The position numbers and the translations under genes are program-made. 64,000 bases of DNA from Periplaneta americana (Eukaryota; Arthropoda; Insecta; Blattodea; Blattidae): NCBI RefSeq assembly GCF_040183065.1, contig NC_091123.1, positions 10,758,501 to 10,822,500 of the forward strand. Reading direction: 5' to 3'. Numbering within the stretch: the stretch's first letter is position 1; the number at the start of each line of letters is the position of its first letter. This document shows positions 32,011 to 42,574 of this stretch, piece by piece. Under the pieces are notes generated by a model that was not told the origin of the DNA, ran no database searches, and saw only the letters and a list, made by a program, of their open reading frames with translations.

Positions 32011-32490
32011 TGTACAAATAATTATTACTTCTCAGTGCAATTCATAATTACATTATTGGAGTGAATTTTTTTCCAGTTTCCCAAATAGGTGTAACAATAA
32101 AACGAATCAGAATGCTCCAGACTTAATATTTACAAAACAGAATTTACCAACATTGACATTAAAATTGTTGTTTTGAAGAAAAAAATGTAAGCTGCACAGT
32201 TTGTACTGTTGTGTTGGACCTCCTTTTTTAAATAAAGATCGTCAGAAAAACAATAACTCATCAGAAAGCATTTCGAGTAAATCACATTTTGATACTCTTT
32301 ACAATCAAAGTAAGCTGCAAATTTATAATCGTAAATCATTATGTGCATTTTAAAAATAGATTTTCATCAAATTGTGGAAAAATAAATTAACCGTTTGAAT
32401 GTAAGATTTATCAAGCTACTCAGTCTTATAACATGTAACTTCATATTTTATTGTATTCCATTTATCTTCCATCAGCATTGCAGCTTTGAG
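32011..32490. other. No recognised feature
   Basis: AT-rich spacer ending in the (ATTG)n-type tail of LINE-C at about 32490-32508. Confidence 0.4.
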
Positions 32491-32492
32491 AT

Positions 32493-33055
32493 CAATCAAT
32501 CAATCAACTTAATATATCCAGCTGTTTGTTGACAACATAAAGTCCACTATAGTCCACTGTAGTCTATTCAGTTTTTGTTTTTCACGAGAAATGAGGGGTA
32601 TTTTGATCGGTGTTCATTATAGATGCCTGTTGCTAGTAGCCAGAATTGAGGTGTAGTCAATATATACTGCAGGGCTGTGTCTTCTGCAACTGGTACTGAT
32701 GATTTTAATTTACTTTTGTGGTTTATGGATGGACAGTATAGAATAATGTGTTCCAGATCATCATGAGTACTACACCACAGACAAGTAGGATTATCAGAAA
32801 TGTGAAATCGGTGTAGGTACAATTGAGTGAAAATGTGACCTGTTCTGGCTCTTGTTAAAAATGTTTGAACATGTCTGGGCAAGTTATTGTACATTTCCAG
32901 GTCATTTGGTTTCTTTTGTACGGACTGTAAAATTTTTCCTTTGTCAGAAGAGAGCCAATTGTTGATCCATAGGTTTATAAAATGAGACTTTACTGAAGCA
33001 AAAGCACTGGATAGAGATATCACTTGAAGAGGTCTTGGTTGCAAATATGTTGCCT
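32493..33055 (-). pseudogene. LINE-C C-terminal region with tail
   Basis: The minus frame 32568-33044 is open for 158 residues: LPRHVQTFLTRARTGHIFTQ, LYLHRFHISDNPTCLWCSTH, DDLEHIILYCPS. This is the RTGH...YLHRF...C-x2-C...H-x4-C zinc-knuckle block after the RNase H region in jockey/R1/I-type LINEs. The polymerase part is absent. The tail is 'gattgattgat'. A near-identical copy in opposite orientation is at 39713-40190. Confidence 0.8.
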
Positions 33056-33059
33056 GTTT

Positions 33060-33330
33060 TGCAATATTATCGACTTTGCACTCCCTCGTGGGTACTCACC
33101 TTGTCGTGGTGAGGGGGCTTAAACATGTTGTTTATGCTAACAAGTAACAAAGAGGTACCCACACAAGCTGCATTAACACCAACGCAGTCCCATTATATTT
33201 TTTCACTGCTTATGATACATGGAGTCCCTCAATGTAAAATTCTCTGGAGGTAAAATAGTCCCTCAGTCGAATCTTCGGGTAGGAACTGCACTGAGAGATG
33301 CCAAGAATCGTACTAAAGTACTTATTTGGA
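33060..33330 (+). repeat. LINE leader-like sequence
   Basis: 'gtactcaccttgtcgtggtg' at 33092 and 'tctggaggtaaaatagtccc' at 33242 resemble the RTE-like leader at 325-390. It abuts LINE-C head to head; the first part (to about 33195) recurs inverted at 39605-39712 next to the other LINE-C copy. Confidence 0.5.
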
Positions 33331-34288
33331 ACACCAAAAGTCACACCGTCCAGTCAATCAGAGCCAAGTTTAATATTGAAAAGAAACATATAATGAGACA
33401 AGGAGGCAGCTTTGAGATATGGAACAAGCAAAAAATTGTACAAAAGTAATTATATAATTTATTATTAATACAAAGTAGGCCTAAGCAAATAAATTTAATT
33501 TACAAGCATAATCAGTTTATCAGTTATGTGGAAGATATGATTATGGAGAAATTTTTGTTAATTCTGTCCTGAATTTTTTTTCGAAAAAAAATCGAAAAAT
33601 CGAAGGAGAATTGGGAGGAAAATTTAAAAGGTACGCAAAACGCGTCCTTGCAAGTGGGTTGGGGGCTGTACAAAACTAAATATGTGAGCTCCAAGCCTGT
33701 TGGCCACTAGTCTCACTCCGGGTTACGCTGCTCCCCTGAAGGAGCTCTAGAAAATTTTGAAGCCGAAATTGGACGTAACCTCTTAGGTACCACATACGCG
33801 AGAGGGCTGACATTGATCAATTGATCACAGAACGGGGCAAGGAGGAGTTGGCTGGTGTTTGCCGTTAGAATGGCAAGATGCTGTCATCTGTTGTTCGATG
33901 ACAAAGCATGTGAAGGCCGTCGGAAGAAGCGCCATGAAATCTAACCTGCAATTTGAGAGGTCCCTGTCCTTTCAATTTGCGACTTATTGAGTGACCTCGT
34001 ATATTTAATAGACTATTTATATTATCTGAACTAGGGCATACATCGTTTATAATAAGGGTGGAATATGTATGGGGAAGGGCATAGGTCCGTGGCCCATTTC
34101 TTATAGGGCTCATCCCAGCATTTGTCTTACGCCTGAGGAAAACCACGGAATACCTTAGGCGAGATGAGTTGTCTCATGTATAAGAGACTAGCCAATTTGG
34201 CTATTATGTAGGAGGTGATTGTTGTCATGAGCCTTGTTGAATCGTCTCAATTTTGAGACAAGCCATTTTTTCTCGACCCTTCGAAGAT
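33331..34288. other. Repeat-derived sequence, no supported gene
   Basis: 33640-34180 is moderately GC-rich and reads like a LINE 5' untranslated region ('ctccgggttacgctgctccc', 'cgagagggctgacattgatc'), but no partner in the window confirms it. Frames show no recognised domain. Confidence 0.35.
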
Positions 34289-35180
34289 TTAAGGGGAGAG
34301 GATGGTATTTTTTGGTGAAAAATGAGTAAATTAAAAAAAAAAATCTTTAAAATACACTGTGATATGTGTGGAATGCATAGCATAACATTTTGTGGGTATT
34401 TGTGCCCTTATCGGATGTTGAGTCGCCATTTTTAAACTTCCTGCATTATGGATTTTTAAATCACTAGCCCACTTTTACTGTTGTTTCCGGTAAATTAAAT
34501 GTTCAAAAAAAAAAAAAAATTCTTTAAAATACCCTTTGATATGTGTGAAATGCATTGCATAACATTTTGTGGGTATTTGTGCCCTTATCGGATGTTGAGA
34601 CGTCATTTTTAAACTTCCTGCGCCATGGATTTTCAAATCACACGCCCGCTTTTATCGGTTTCCAGTAACTTCATTTTTTTTTGCTACATTGCCAGACAAA
34701 AATGGATATAATTTCTGAACTATTAAAGATACATGCATGAAATTTAGAACACACATTCTTTAGACTATTAGGAAACTTTTCTCTGTAACAGAATTTTGTT
34801 AATTGATTTGATTTTAAAAATACGTCCGTTTGTTTGCAAGAAAGGAAATCAGAAAATTGTTATTAAATTTGAATTGTTTATTTTACAAACGTAGGGACTA
34901 ATATCAAAATTCTGTTACAGACAGTTTGTAGAACATGCTTTTGCAAATACATTGCAAAAAATTGTTTGAATCTATCTTTAAAAACAGTTTAGATATATCG
35001 GTTTTAGTACAATCCTGCATTGGGTATATTTTTCAAATTTGGGGCCCCAAATAATTTTTTGTTTTCAAAATATTTTTATTTGGTTGAGTTGCCACAGCTA
35101 TGAGCTCTCTACATACAAAAAATTAATATTTTACACCAAATAGGAAAAAAGTTTTAAAAAATACCATCCTCTCCACTTAA
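34289..35180. mobile_element. TTAA-flanked MITE (piggyBac-type target), copy 1
   Basis: TTAA stands at 34289-34292 and 35177-35180; between them the ends are GGGGAGAGGATGGTATTTTT and the complement of GTGGAGAGGATGGTATTTTT. That is the structure left by piggyBac-family transposition. Inside, a stretch of about 175 bases (from 34345) is tandemly duplicated. No transposase. A partial inverted relative is at 62515-63020. Confidence 0.8.
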
Positions 35181-35373
35181 GATAATTAGGCAGTGCATTG
35201 AAGACTGTAATACATGAATAGTGAACTCTATGTTATTTATATGAAAATAATGAATTCTACTTCTGTGGTATAATTGTATTTTCTTTGCTTAGCATAAAGA
35301 AAAATAAAAAAATATTAATTGAAAATATAGTAATTCCGATCCTTCAGCTTTCAGATGTGTTAATTGTTGCAGT

Positions 35374-35531
35374 ATGAGAATAACACTGACCCGCCTGCTG
35401 TCTGCAATTTGTCTCTCCACGGTTGTGCTGCTCATGTGGACAGTTCTGAGGCAGAGCCACGTTAAACAGTTCACGCAGACATGCCATCATCCAGAGCAGT
35501 TCCAAGAAGACCTGCATAAGCTGGCCAATAG
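35374..35531 (+). CDS. LicD-like gene, exon 1
   Basis: Encodes the start MRITLTRLLSAICLSTVVLL, the anchor, and the stem to KLAN, ending in phase 2 (AG|G, arginine). The ATG at 35374 is the first in frame and directly precedes the anchor. It lies between two inverted LINE-C arms. Confidence 0.82.
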
Positions 35532-38500
35532 GTACGAATGAAGGGAACTATGTAATAGTTCCATTTCATTATTATCATTGTTATAATTATAAATGTAGAA
35601 TAACATGGCAAGAACAGGAAAATAAATAATTAACTGGGTCTCGAACTCGGGATTCTTCCGTTATTTGTCTCATGTCAACTCACTGAAGTTACCCCACTAC
35701 TTGTTAACCAGCACGAAGGGAAGGTACTTATCTACCATAGGGAGAAAAATTTGCAGTTTTTATCCAAATTTTAAAAACTCTTTTTTTCCATGATTACTTG
35801 ACACCTAATTAAAAATATTCGGAATATGTATGATAAGAACTTTCTTGTGTTAAATTTTAACGTACCTTGTTAACATGTTTCGACCTATTTTCGGTCATCT
35901 TCGGAACTGGTCGTTATTGGTCTTGGTGCCTCTTGTTTCCTGTGTGGATGCGTTCGTAGTGCAGAGTCAAAGAGTGTATGTGTTTTGAAATTGAGTTTTG
36001 TGTTGAGAATTTCGTTGGGGTGTGTTTTTGTGTGTCTGTATATTTCATATTGTTCTAGTGTGTTTAGTTTCTGGCTTTTTGGTTGGATGCGTAGTATTTC
36101 CATGTCTGTTTTGATGTCTCTGTGGGTGTGGTTAGCATTTGTGATGTGTTCTGCATATGTGGTGGTGTTTTGTAATTTTGTTATGGCTGTGATGTGTTCT
36201 TTGTAACGTGTTTGAAATGATCTGCCTGTCTGTCCTATGTAGAAGTTGTTGCAGGTGTTACATTTGAGTTTGTTTACGCCTGTGTGGTTGTATTTGTTTG
36301 TTTGTGTTGTTTGTGTGTTGAGATGTTTTTGTAGAGTGTCATTTGTTCTGTATGCGATGTTGTAATTTAATTTCTTGAATTAGGTTGCAATTTTGTGTGT
36401 TTTTTTGTTTTCGTATGTTAGTGTGATATATTTTTTGTGTTCTTGTGTTTGTGTTGTATTCTTATGTTTTTTGTGATTATGTTTTGTCTTACATATTATG
36501 TTGTCTATTATGTTAGGGTTGTATCCGTTTTCTTGTACTATGTATTTCTTGTGTTTAGCTCTTCTTGTAATCCTGTTGGTTCATTGGTATGTTGAGTAGT
36601 CTGTGTACCATTGTTCGGAATGCAGCTTGTTTGTGTTGTGTGGGGTGGTTGGATGTGTTGTGCATGTGTGTTGTTGTTGTCGTTGTTGTGGGTTTTCTAT
36701 ATGCTTTGAATGTGTGTATGTTGTCTACTTTTGTTATTGTGATGTCTAGAAAATTTATGGATTTGTTGTTTTCAATTTCTAATGTGTAGTGGAGCTTTGG
36801 GTGTATTTTGTTTATGTGTTGATGCAGGTTTTGGATCTGTCTTTTGTTTCCTTTGTATAGTATTAGTATGTCATCTACTTATCTGTTCCAATATATGATG
36901 TTGTCTGCGTGTTTGTTGTTGTCTTTGTTTAGTATGTATGTTTGTTCTATGTGGTGTAAGAATATTTCTGCTAGTATGCTGGAAATGGGTGATCCCATAA
37001 TTATAAATGTAGAATAACATGGCAAGAACAGGAAAAGTAAATAATTAACTGGGTCTCGAACTCGGAATTCTTCTGTTATTTGTCTCATGTCAATTCACTG
37101 AGGTTTCTCCAGTATTTGTTAACTAGCACGAAGGGAAGGTACTTATCTATCCTAGGGACAAAAATTCGCAGTTTTTATCCAAATTTTAAAAACTCTTTTT
37201 TTCCATGATTACTTGACACCTAATTAAGGATATTCACACAAAAACCTCTCAAATACTTTTGGATGGGCAGGGGAACAATTTTTGGGAGTGAAAACTGAAC
37301 TTTGTTTGTTTTAGATCTTGGCCCACAGTTTTTATGTTAGAACAAAATTTGTTTCACTGTCTTACTCCTAAAAGAACACAGAATAGGCTGAGAAAACTGT
37401 TTTTTTCCCATCTTAACCCATTAAGGAAAAATGTCATTTAATTTTTTAATATTTCAAACATAAAAATAAACATGTTAGATCTTGGAATTTTAAATTAACT
37501 TTCTTAAGCAGTAGGACACTGTTTGTAGTTTGGCACTTAGCTACGTTAATCAGCTTCATTTTGGTGCAAGAATGATTAAAATATCTCAATTCTGAGTGCA
37601 CTTTGTGTTAACATTAGTGTTGTAAAATGCTGTTAAACTGAACATGGAGGAAAATGATCTACATCTACATCCAAACACACATCTTTCTGATTGTATGAAA
37701 AATAATACAGTCAAACTCTATCACCAAACTACGAATGGCTATTACACGAGAAATATATAAAATTGACAGAATGTGCCAGATTAACACTTGCAGAACTGCA
37801 CTTCCAGGTTCTCTAAAAGCCATAAGTACATATTCATCTCTTTAATATTGCTAAGACATTACTTCACGTTAATGATGAACATCTTCATATTGGTAAAAAT
37901 TTAGTGTCCGAGATTGAAAAGTGTTTACGAAATTTAGCAATCCAATATAATAACAATTCTGTTCCACAAACTGGACGTCAAATTAGAAAACATTTACAGA
38001 AGGAAGCCTGTAATGCTTGGGCTAGTCTTCAGCATAAAGGAAAAGAAGTATCAGTTTTCCAATATTAACCGAAAGTAAATTCTTGGATGAGTAACAGAAA
38101 AGGATTATCGTCATGAGAATGGACCACTGCCATTAAAATGTCATGCAATACTGCAGCAGTAAGATCAGTATCAGGGCGAATAACTTCACGACAGTGTAGA
38201 ACCCCAGGATGTGAGACGATTGAGACTCTTGGTCATGTGCTAGGATTATGTCCTAAAGGAGATTTATTGCGCAATGTATGTCATCATTAGGGCTAGGATT
38301 TTGATGAAATTGCATCTTTTTTCTAGTAAGCCAGAAACATAGCTGCTTTAGTATATATATGTTATGTGATAAACTGAGTGTTTTAAGACATATTTGTTAG
38401 GGTATTTTTTGCCTGTTTCAAGTCATAAGAGCAATTTTTGTTTTATTCGGTCATTTTTTAGGCATTTTCATTTAATTTTGGCCATAAATCCCAATTATTA

Positions 38501-41500
38501 ACGTAAAATATTGTTTATTTCCTTTGATATTTTCTCTACATATTTTGTCCATTAATAACCATTTATTTTGTATAATATTTTAATCGTTTTTCTATTTTGT
38601 ATGATATTTTAATCGTTTTAAGACATATTGTTAGGGCATTTTTTGCATTTTTTTTGTTTCAACTTATAAGAGCAGTTTTTGTTTTATTCGGTTATTTTTT
38701 AGGCATTTTCATTTAATTTTGGCCGTAAATCCCAATTATTAATGTAAAATAATATTTATTTCCTTTGATATTTTCTCTACATATTTTGCCCATTAATACC
38801 CATTTATTTTGTTTCATATTTTAATCGTTTTTCTATTTTGTATAATATTTTAATCGTTTTTCTATACAAATATTACCATCTTAAAGTAGTACACCCCATC
38901 CAATGGATCAGTCCAACCACCCTTTCAATATACCTGCTAGTTCCGGATAAGAGTGGCCATGTGGTGGACTACATGGAAACTACATTGGGTAAAATAATTA
39001 ATTGAAGTGTACTACTTAGAAAAAAATTATGTAAAATTAAATAAACTTTAATGTTGGTACTAGAATTTAATTTAATTACTAGTCTAAATATTAAGTAGTA
39101 CAAAACCTCTTTTCCTACTAAACCAATTATGTAAGATGAATTTTTAGAGCATTTTTAAAGGCATTTTTGAAAGATTTTTAGGTCATAAATGCATTGTTTT
39201 TAGGATATTTTTTCATGATTTATAGGTCATCAAAATCCTAGCCCCAGTCATCATAGTATTCGTTCTTATATTGCCTCACATTTAAGGAAAAATAAAAATC
39301 TTGAAGTGCATGAAGAAGTACATTGTATATCCGAGGATGGCAGTAACAGACGAGCGGATATAGATGCTCTTAATAGACAGTAGAAGAAGTCACTAATATT
39401 GGACCCAACTGTACAGTTCGAAAAGGATGTATCTCAAGCATTAGCAGTCAATCAAGAAAAACAAGTCATTTACTATTCATGTGTTCTTCATTTGAGTGAG
39501 AGATATAATGCAATTGATTACACATTAAAAATATTTGTTTAAATATCTTTAAAAAATCCATAGGCATTTTACATAATCATTTATATAATGTGAAATATAT
39601 AGTGGGACTGCGTTGGTATTAATGCAACTTCTGTGGGTAGTACCTCTTTGTTACTTGTTAACTTAAACAAGTTTAAGCCCCCTCACCACAACAAGGTGAG
39701 TACCCACGACAGGGCTCTCTTCTGACAAAGGAAAAATTTTACAGTCTGTATAAAAGAAACCAAATGACCTGGAAATGTACAAAAACTTGCCCAGACATGT
39801 TCAAACATTTTTAACAAGAGCCAGAACAGGTTACATTGTCACTCAATTGTACCTACACCGATTTCACATTTCTGATAATCCTACTTGTCTGTGGTGTACT
39901 AATCATGATGAAGGTCTGGAACACATTCTTCTATACTGTCCATCCACAAACCACAAAAGAAGTAAATTAAAATCATCAGTACCAGTTGCAGAAGACACAG
40001 CCCTGCAGTATATATTGACTACACCCCAACTCTGGCTACTAGCAACAGGCATCCATAATGAATACCGGTCAAAATACCCCTCATTTCTCGTGAAAAACAA
40101 CAACTGAATAGACTACAGTGGACTATAGTGGATTTTATGTTGTCAGCAAACAGCTGGATACATTAAGAAGATTGATTGATTGATTGTTACAGAACTTTTG
40201 AACTAGCTCAACTATATTACGTCAAAAACTATTGAAGCCACATTGACCTAGTGAATGAACTGCAGTTTCGTTTTTTGCAGGGTTCACCACGTGTTAGCTG
40301 CTTTGGGCTTAACACATTTCTTGTGTTACGGCTCGCTGTGGGGCCAGATTCGAATCTCGCGGTCTCTGCCCTGGGAGGCTGATGTGGAGTTCTGCCTGCT
40401 GAATGAGGAACTCTCCAAGTACGACGAAGTGTTCCTAGTGCGTACATTCAAGAAACACAACCTGCACATAATGTACAACTCAGGGGAAGGCCTATACTCG
40501 GTGAAGGACCCTTCGTTCCCTGGTGCATCTGTTCAGCTCGTCGTGTTTGAAGAGGACCCTTTGGTATGTCACACAGTTTGTGCTCCACTAGAAGATAAAC
40601 ATTGCATCTTTTGGGTACATCTCTGAATACCATCTTATTATATACTGTGCTCTCAGAGCTAAGGCTCTTCTGTGTAATAGCCTTTACTGAACTTATTAAT
40701 TTCCAAATACCAAATCAAGAACACATTTCATTTCCTCTATCATGCTCTGATTAGTACATACTTACTTACTTACGGCTTTTAAGGAACTCGGGCATTCATT
40801 GCCGCCTTCACATAAGCCCACAATTGGTCCCTATCCTGAGCAAGATTAATAAAGTCCCTACCAACATATTCCACCTCCTTCAAATCTATTTTAATATTTT
40901 CCTCTCATTTACGCCTTGTCCTCCGCAAAGGTTTTTTCCCCTCAAGTCTTCCAACTAACACTGTATATGCATTTCTAGATTCACCCATACATGCTACATG
41001 TCCTGCCCATCTCAAACGTCTGGTTTTAATGTTCCTAATTATGTCAGGTGAAGAATACAATGCGTGCAGTTCTGTGTTGTGTAACTTTCTCTTGTAACTT
41101 CATTCCTCTTAGCCCAAAATATTTTCCTAAACACTTTATTCTCGAATACCCTTAATCTCTGTTCCTCTCTCAAATTGAGAGTCTAAGTTTCACAACCATA
41201 CAGAAGAACTGGTAATGAGAGAGAGAGAGAAATAACTCGTCCGGCCTTAATTAAGGATGACCATGAGGATCCGGAAATCAATAGCAAATAAATATAATTA
41301 ATTAAATATGAATATTGTTATAAAAATAAAATGTAATAATTAGGCACCATTTATTATCAATTATAAAATAAAATCTTAGAAGTTGACTGTAAAATTATAC
41401 TTATAAATAAAAGATTTTATTTAAAATTAGCATATCCTTAATTAAGGCCTTCTGAGTTGTATAAATGAAACTGTATAATCTGCAGGGAATCTTTAAGAAT

Positions 41501-42574
41501 TTGCGAGATGATTTTTTTGAATTTCAAAAGATGATATTGATAATTGTTTTAAAAAAATTATATGTAAATTTTGGTAAAGAACTCCGAGCACCAAAAAATA
41601 AACCTGTCACTGACCAATTGAAGAGAGGGATGTTATACTTGGCACTAAGGTAGGGAATACAAGGTTCGTAAATGGCCCTCTTTTCATGATCAACCTGATG
41701 AGCTTGGTTTAGATCTCTCTCCAGTTTTATAAATTTTAACTTTCACCTTTTTCGATAGCAGACTGGATGGTGAAAGCTTCTCAACTGAATAATAACAGGC
41801 ATTTCCCATATTTATTCTACATTTAATTTCCTCTCAAGTGTCATATGTCATGTGTCTCCACACATATTACATAGTTTATAGTTCTCGGTGTAGTGTGTTA
41901 AGGGCCTAAGTCTAGTTTCTGGCAGTATGAATGTTGAACGCACAGTAAAAATGTTATGATTTATTTAACGATGCTTGCAACTGCCAAGGTTATATCAACG
42001 CCGCCGGTTTGCCAGAATTTTGTCCCACAGGAGTTTTTTTACATGCCAGTAAATCTACTGACATGAGCCTGTCGCATTTAAGCACACTTAAATGTCATCA
42101 ACCTGGCCCGGGATCGAACCTGCAACGTCGGGCATAGGAGGCCAGTGCTATACCAACTACGCCAACCAGGCCGATGAATTCACAGTATTTAAAACTTGTT
42201 TCCTATCCAACTGATTTATTTTTTATTACAATTTTGCATCTCACTTCAAGGTGAAGATAAAGAGAAATTGTATAAACATATGTTACATGTCCTTCATTCA
42301 CTGTTGGAGATAGAGTGTTGTAGTGAACACAGGATTTTGCTTGTTGTTGCAGATTGGGATGCTGCGGCGGGTTGGATGGAAGCGTCGGATGCTGCCACCT
42401 GACTGCGAGGGCATGACATCCCTGGAATGCTTCCCACCTAGACTGATTGCCCCGCCATTGCCGATCAAAGAGTTTGGGGGGTTTGTGTTCCCAGTGCCAC
42501 GAGAGGGGATCGAAATACAGAAGTACCACTACCAGGACAACTGGTGGAAGGAGGTCCTGCCCAAGAACTGTTGA
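35374..42574 (+). CDS. LicD/fukutin-like type II membrane protein (three exons)
   Basis: Exons 35374-35531, 40281-40563 and 42353-42574 join in phases 2 and 0 (donors GTACGA and GTATGT, acceptors TTTTTTGCAG and TTGTTGCAG) to give 220 residues. Residues 8-25 are a hydrophobic signal anchor (LLSAICLSTVVLLMW), placing the rest in the secretory lumen. Residues 65-90 hold the LicD-type signature: YGSLWGQIRISRSLPWEADV followed by EF, equivalent to G(T/S)LLG..R....PWDDDhD. The C-terminal part has PREGIEIQKYHYQDNWWKEV. LicD-fold enzymes transfer phosphorylated sugars or choline; fukutin and FKRP do this on Golgi glycans. The second acid of D-x-D is glutamate here, so activity is open. It resembles the short animal proteins of the C. 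elegans W02B3.4 type. An upstream non-coding exon is possible because ATTGTTGCAG lies just before the ATG. Confidence 0.85.
35583..35812. repeat. Direct repeat flanking a Penelope-like element, left copy
   Basis: About 230 bases ('ataattataaatgtagaata' to 'gacacctaattaa') recur at 36997-37227 in the same orientation with scattered differences. It includes a tRNA B-box-like GAGTTCGAGACCC on the minus strand. Confidence 0.85.
35813..36996 (-). pseudogene. Penelope-like retroelement, 5'-truncated
   Basis: On the minus strand the piece starts inside reverse transcriptase with MGSPISSILAEIFLHHIEQT (RT domain 4), then DNIIYWNR-stop-VDDILILYK, where the tyrosine codon of the catalytic YVDD is a TAA. 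Further on come NKLKCNTCNNFYIGQTGRSF (GIY-YIG endonuclease) and NTLEQYEIYRHTKTHPNEIL. It ends with CGAAGATGACC...GGTCGAAACATG near 35900-35880, a hammerhead-like arrangement. It sits in intron 1 of the LicD-like gene. Confidence 0.85.
36997..37227. repeat. Direct repeat flanking a Penelope-like element, right copy
   Basis: Right partner of 35583-35812; the two begin and end at the borders of the Penelope-like insert. Confidence 0.85.
37228..37659. other. Intronic, no recognised feature
   Basis: AT-rich sequence in intron 1 of the LicD-like gene. Confidence 0.4.
37660..39540 (+). pseudogene. R2-like LINE C-terminal relic, split by a hAT element
   Basis: Left part (37690-38279): LHVNDEHLHIGKNLVSEIEK, GRQIRKHLQKEACNAWASLQ, then SRQCRTPGCETIETLGHVLG and LCPKGDLLRN, a C-x4-C...H-x4-C knuckle. 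Right part (39255-39540): RSYIASHLRKNKNLEVHEEV, GSNRRADIDAL, ILDPTVQFEKD. RRADI and DPTVxFE match the relic at 10935-11480. Removing 38288-39246 and one target copy restores continuity of similarity. Stops remain, and a LINE-A-like scrap near 37800 ('ttctctaaaagccataagta') interrupts the left part. Confidence 0.65.
38288..39246. mobile_element. Non-autonomous hAT element with exact 8-bp duplication
   Basis: Terminal repeats are TAGGGCTAGGATTTTGATGA and TGGGGCTAGGATTTTGATGA (right end, complement), one mismatch in 20. GTCATCAT flanks both sides (38280-38287, 39247-39254). The 959-bp interior is T-rich, non-coding and contains a tandem duplication of roughly 235 bases (38390-38615 and 38620-38870). 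Confidence 0.85.
39605..39712 (-). repeat. LINE leader-like sequence, inverted copy
   Basis: Inverted match of 33080-33195 ('gggactgcgttggtattaat', 'ctcaccacaacaaggtgagt'), again directly joined to LINE-C. Confidence 0.55.
39713..40190 (+). pseudogene. LINE-C C-terminal region, plus-strand copy
   Basis: Frame 39775-40107: LPRHVQTFLTRARTGYIVTQ, LYLHRFHISDNPTCLWCTNH, GLEHILLYCPST. Starts further 3' than the copy at 32493. Ends 'aagattgattgattgattg' only about 90 bases before exon 2 of the LicD-like gene. Confidence 0.8.
40281..40563 (+). CDS. LicD-like gene, exon 2
   Basis: 283 nt between TTTTTTGCAG and GTATGT. Carries the whole LicD signature, GSLWGQIRISRSLPWEADVE, then SKYDEVFLVRTFKKHNLHIM and PSFPGASVQLVVFEEDPL. 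It is GC-richer than the flanking introns. Confidence 0.88.
40765..41850 (-). pseudogene. LINE-A fragment split by an insertion
   Basis: 40765-41218 matches the LINE-A 3' third; 41735-41850 continues into the 'ttctcaactgaataataaca' region seen at 14020 and 26070. The joint in uninterrupted copies is 'accggtaa..taactgtttt', so 41219-41730 is inserted. Coding frames are broken. In intron 2 of the LicD-like gene. Confidence 0.75.
41219..41730. mobile_element. Insertion in LINE-A with inverted GGCCTTAATTAAGG motifs
   Basis: About 510 bases starting with a GA run. GGCCTTAATTAAGGAT at 41245 faces its complement at about 41439-41454, giving inverted arms of about 16 bases around 180 AT-rich bases. 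The remaining 41460-41730 holds a 62-codon frame without recognised similarity. Class unknown. Confidence 0.45.
41950..42172 (-). mobile_element. tRNA-derived SINE, family SINE-A
   Basis: Minus-strand copy with B-box region GGTTCGATCC, body 'cagtagatttactggcatgt' and end 'gttaaataaatcataacatt'. About 180 bases upstream of exon 3 of the LicD-like gene. Confidence 0.8.
42353..42574 (+). CDS. LicD-like gene, exon 3
   Basis: 222 nt, acceptor TTGTTGCAG, stop TGA at 42572-42574. Encodes GMLRRVGWKRRMLPPDCEGM, FPPRLIAPPLPIKEFGGFVF and the final WWKEVLPKNC. Confidence 0.85.
   Translation: MGMLRRVGWKRRMLPPDCEGMTSLECFPPRLIAPPLPIKEFGGFVFPVPREGIEIQKYHYQDNWWKEVLPKNC

Noticed and set aside
35985-36789. 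Hydrophobic plus-strand frames rich in V, C and F
   Set aside because: Antisense of the Penelope-like RT and GIY-YIG region, whose A-rich codons read as T-rich hydrophobic residues.
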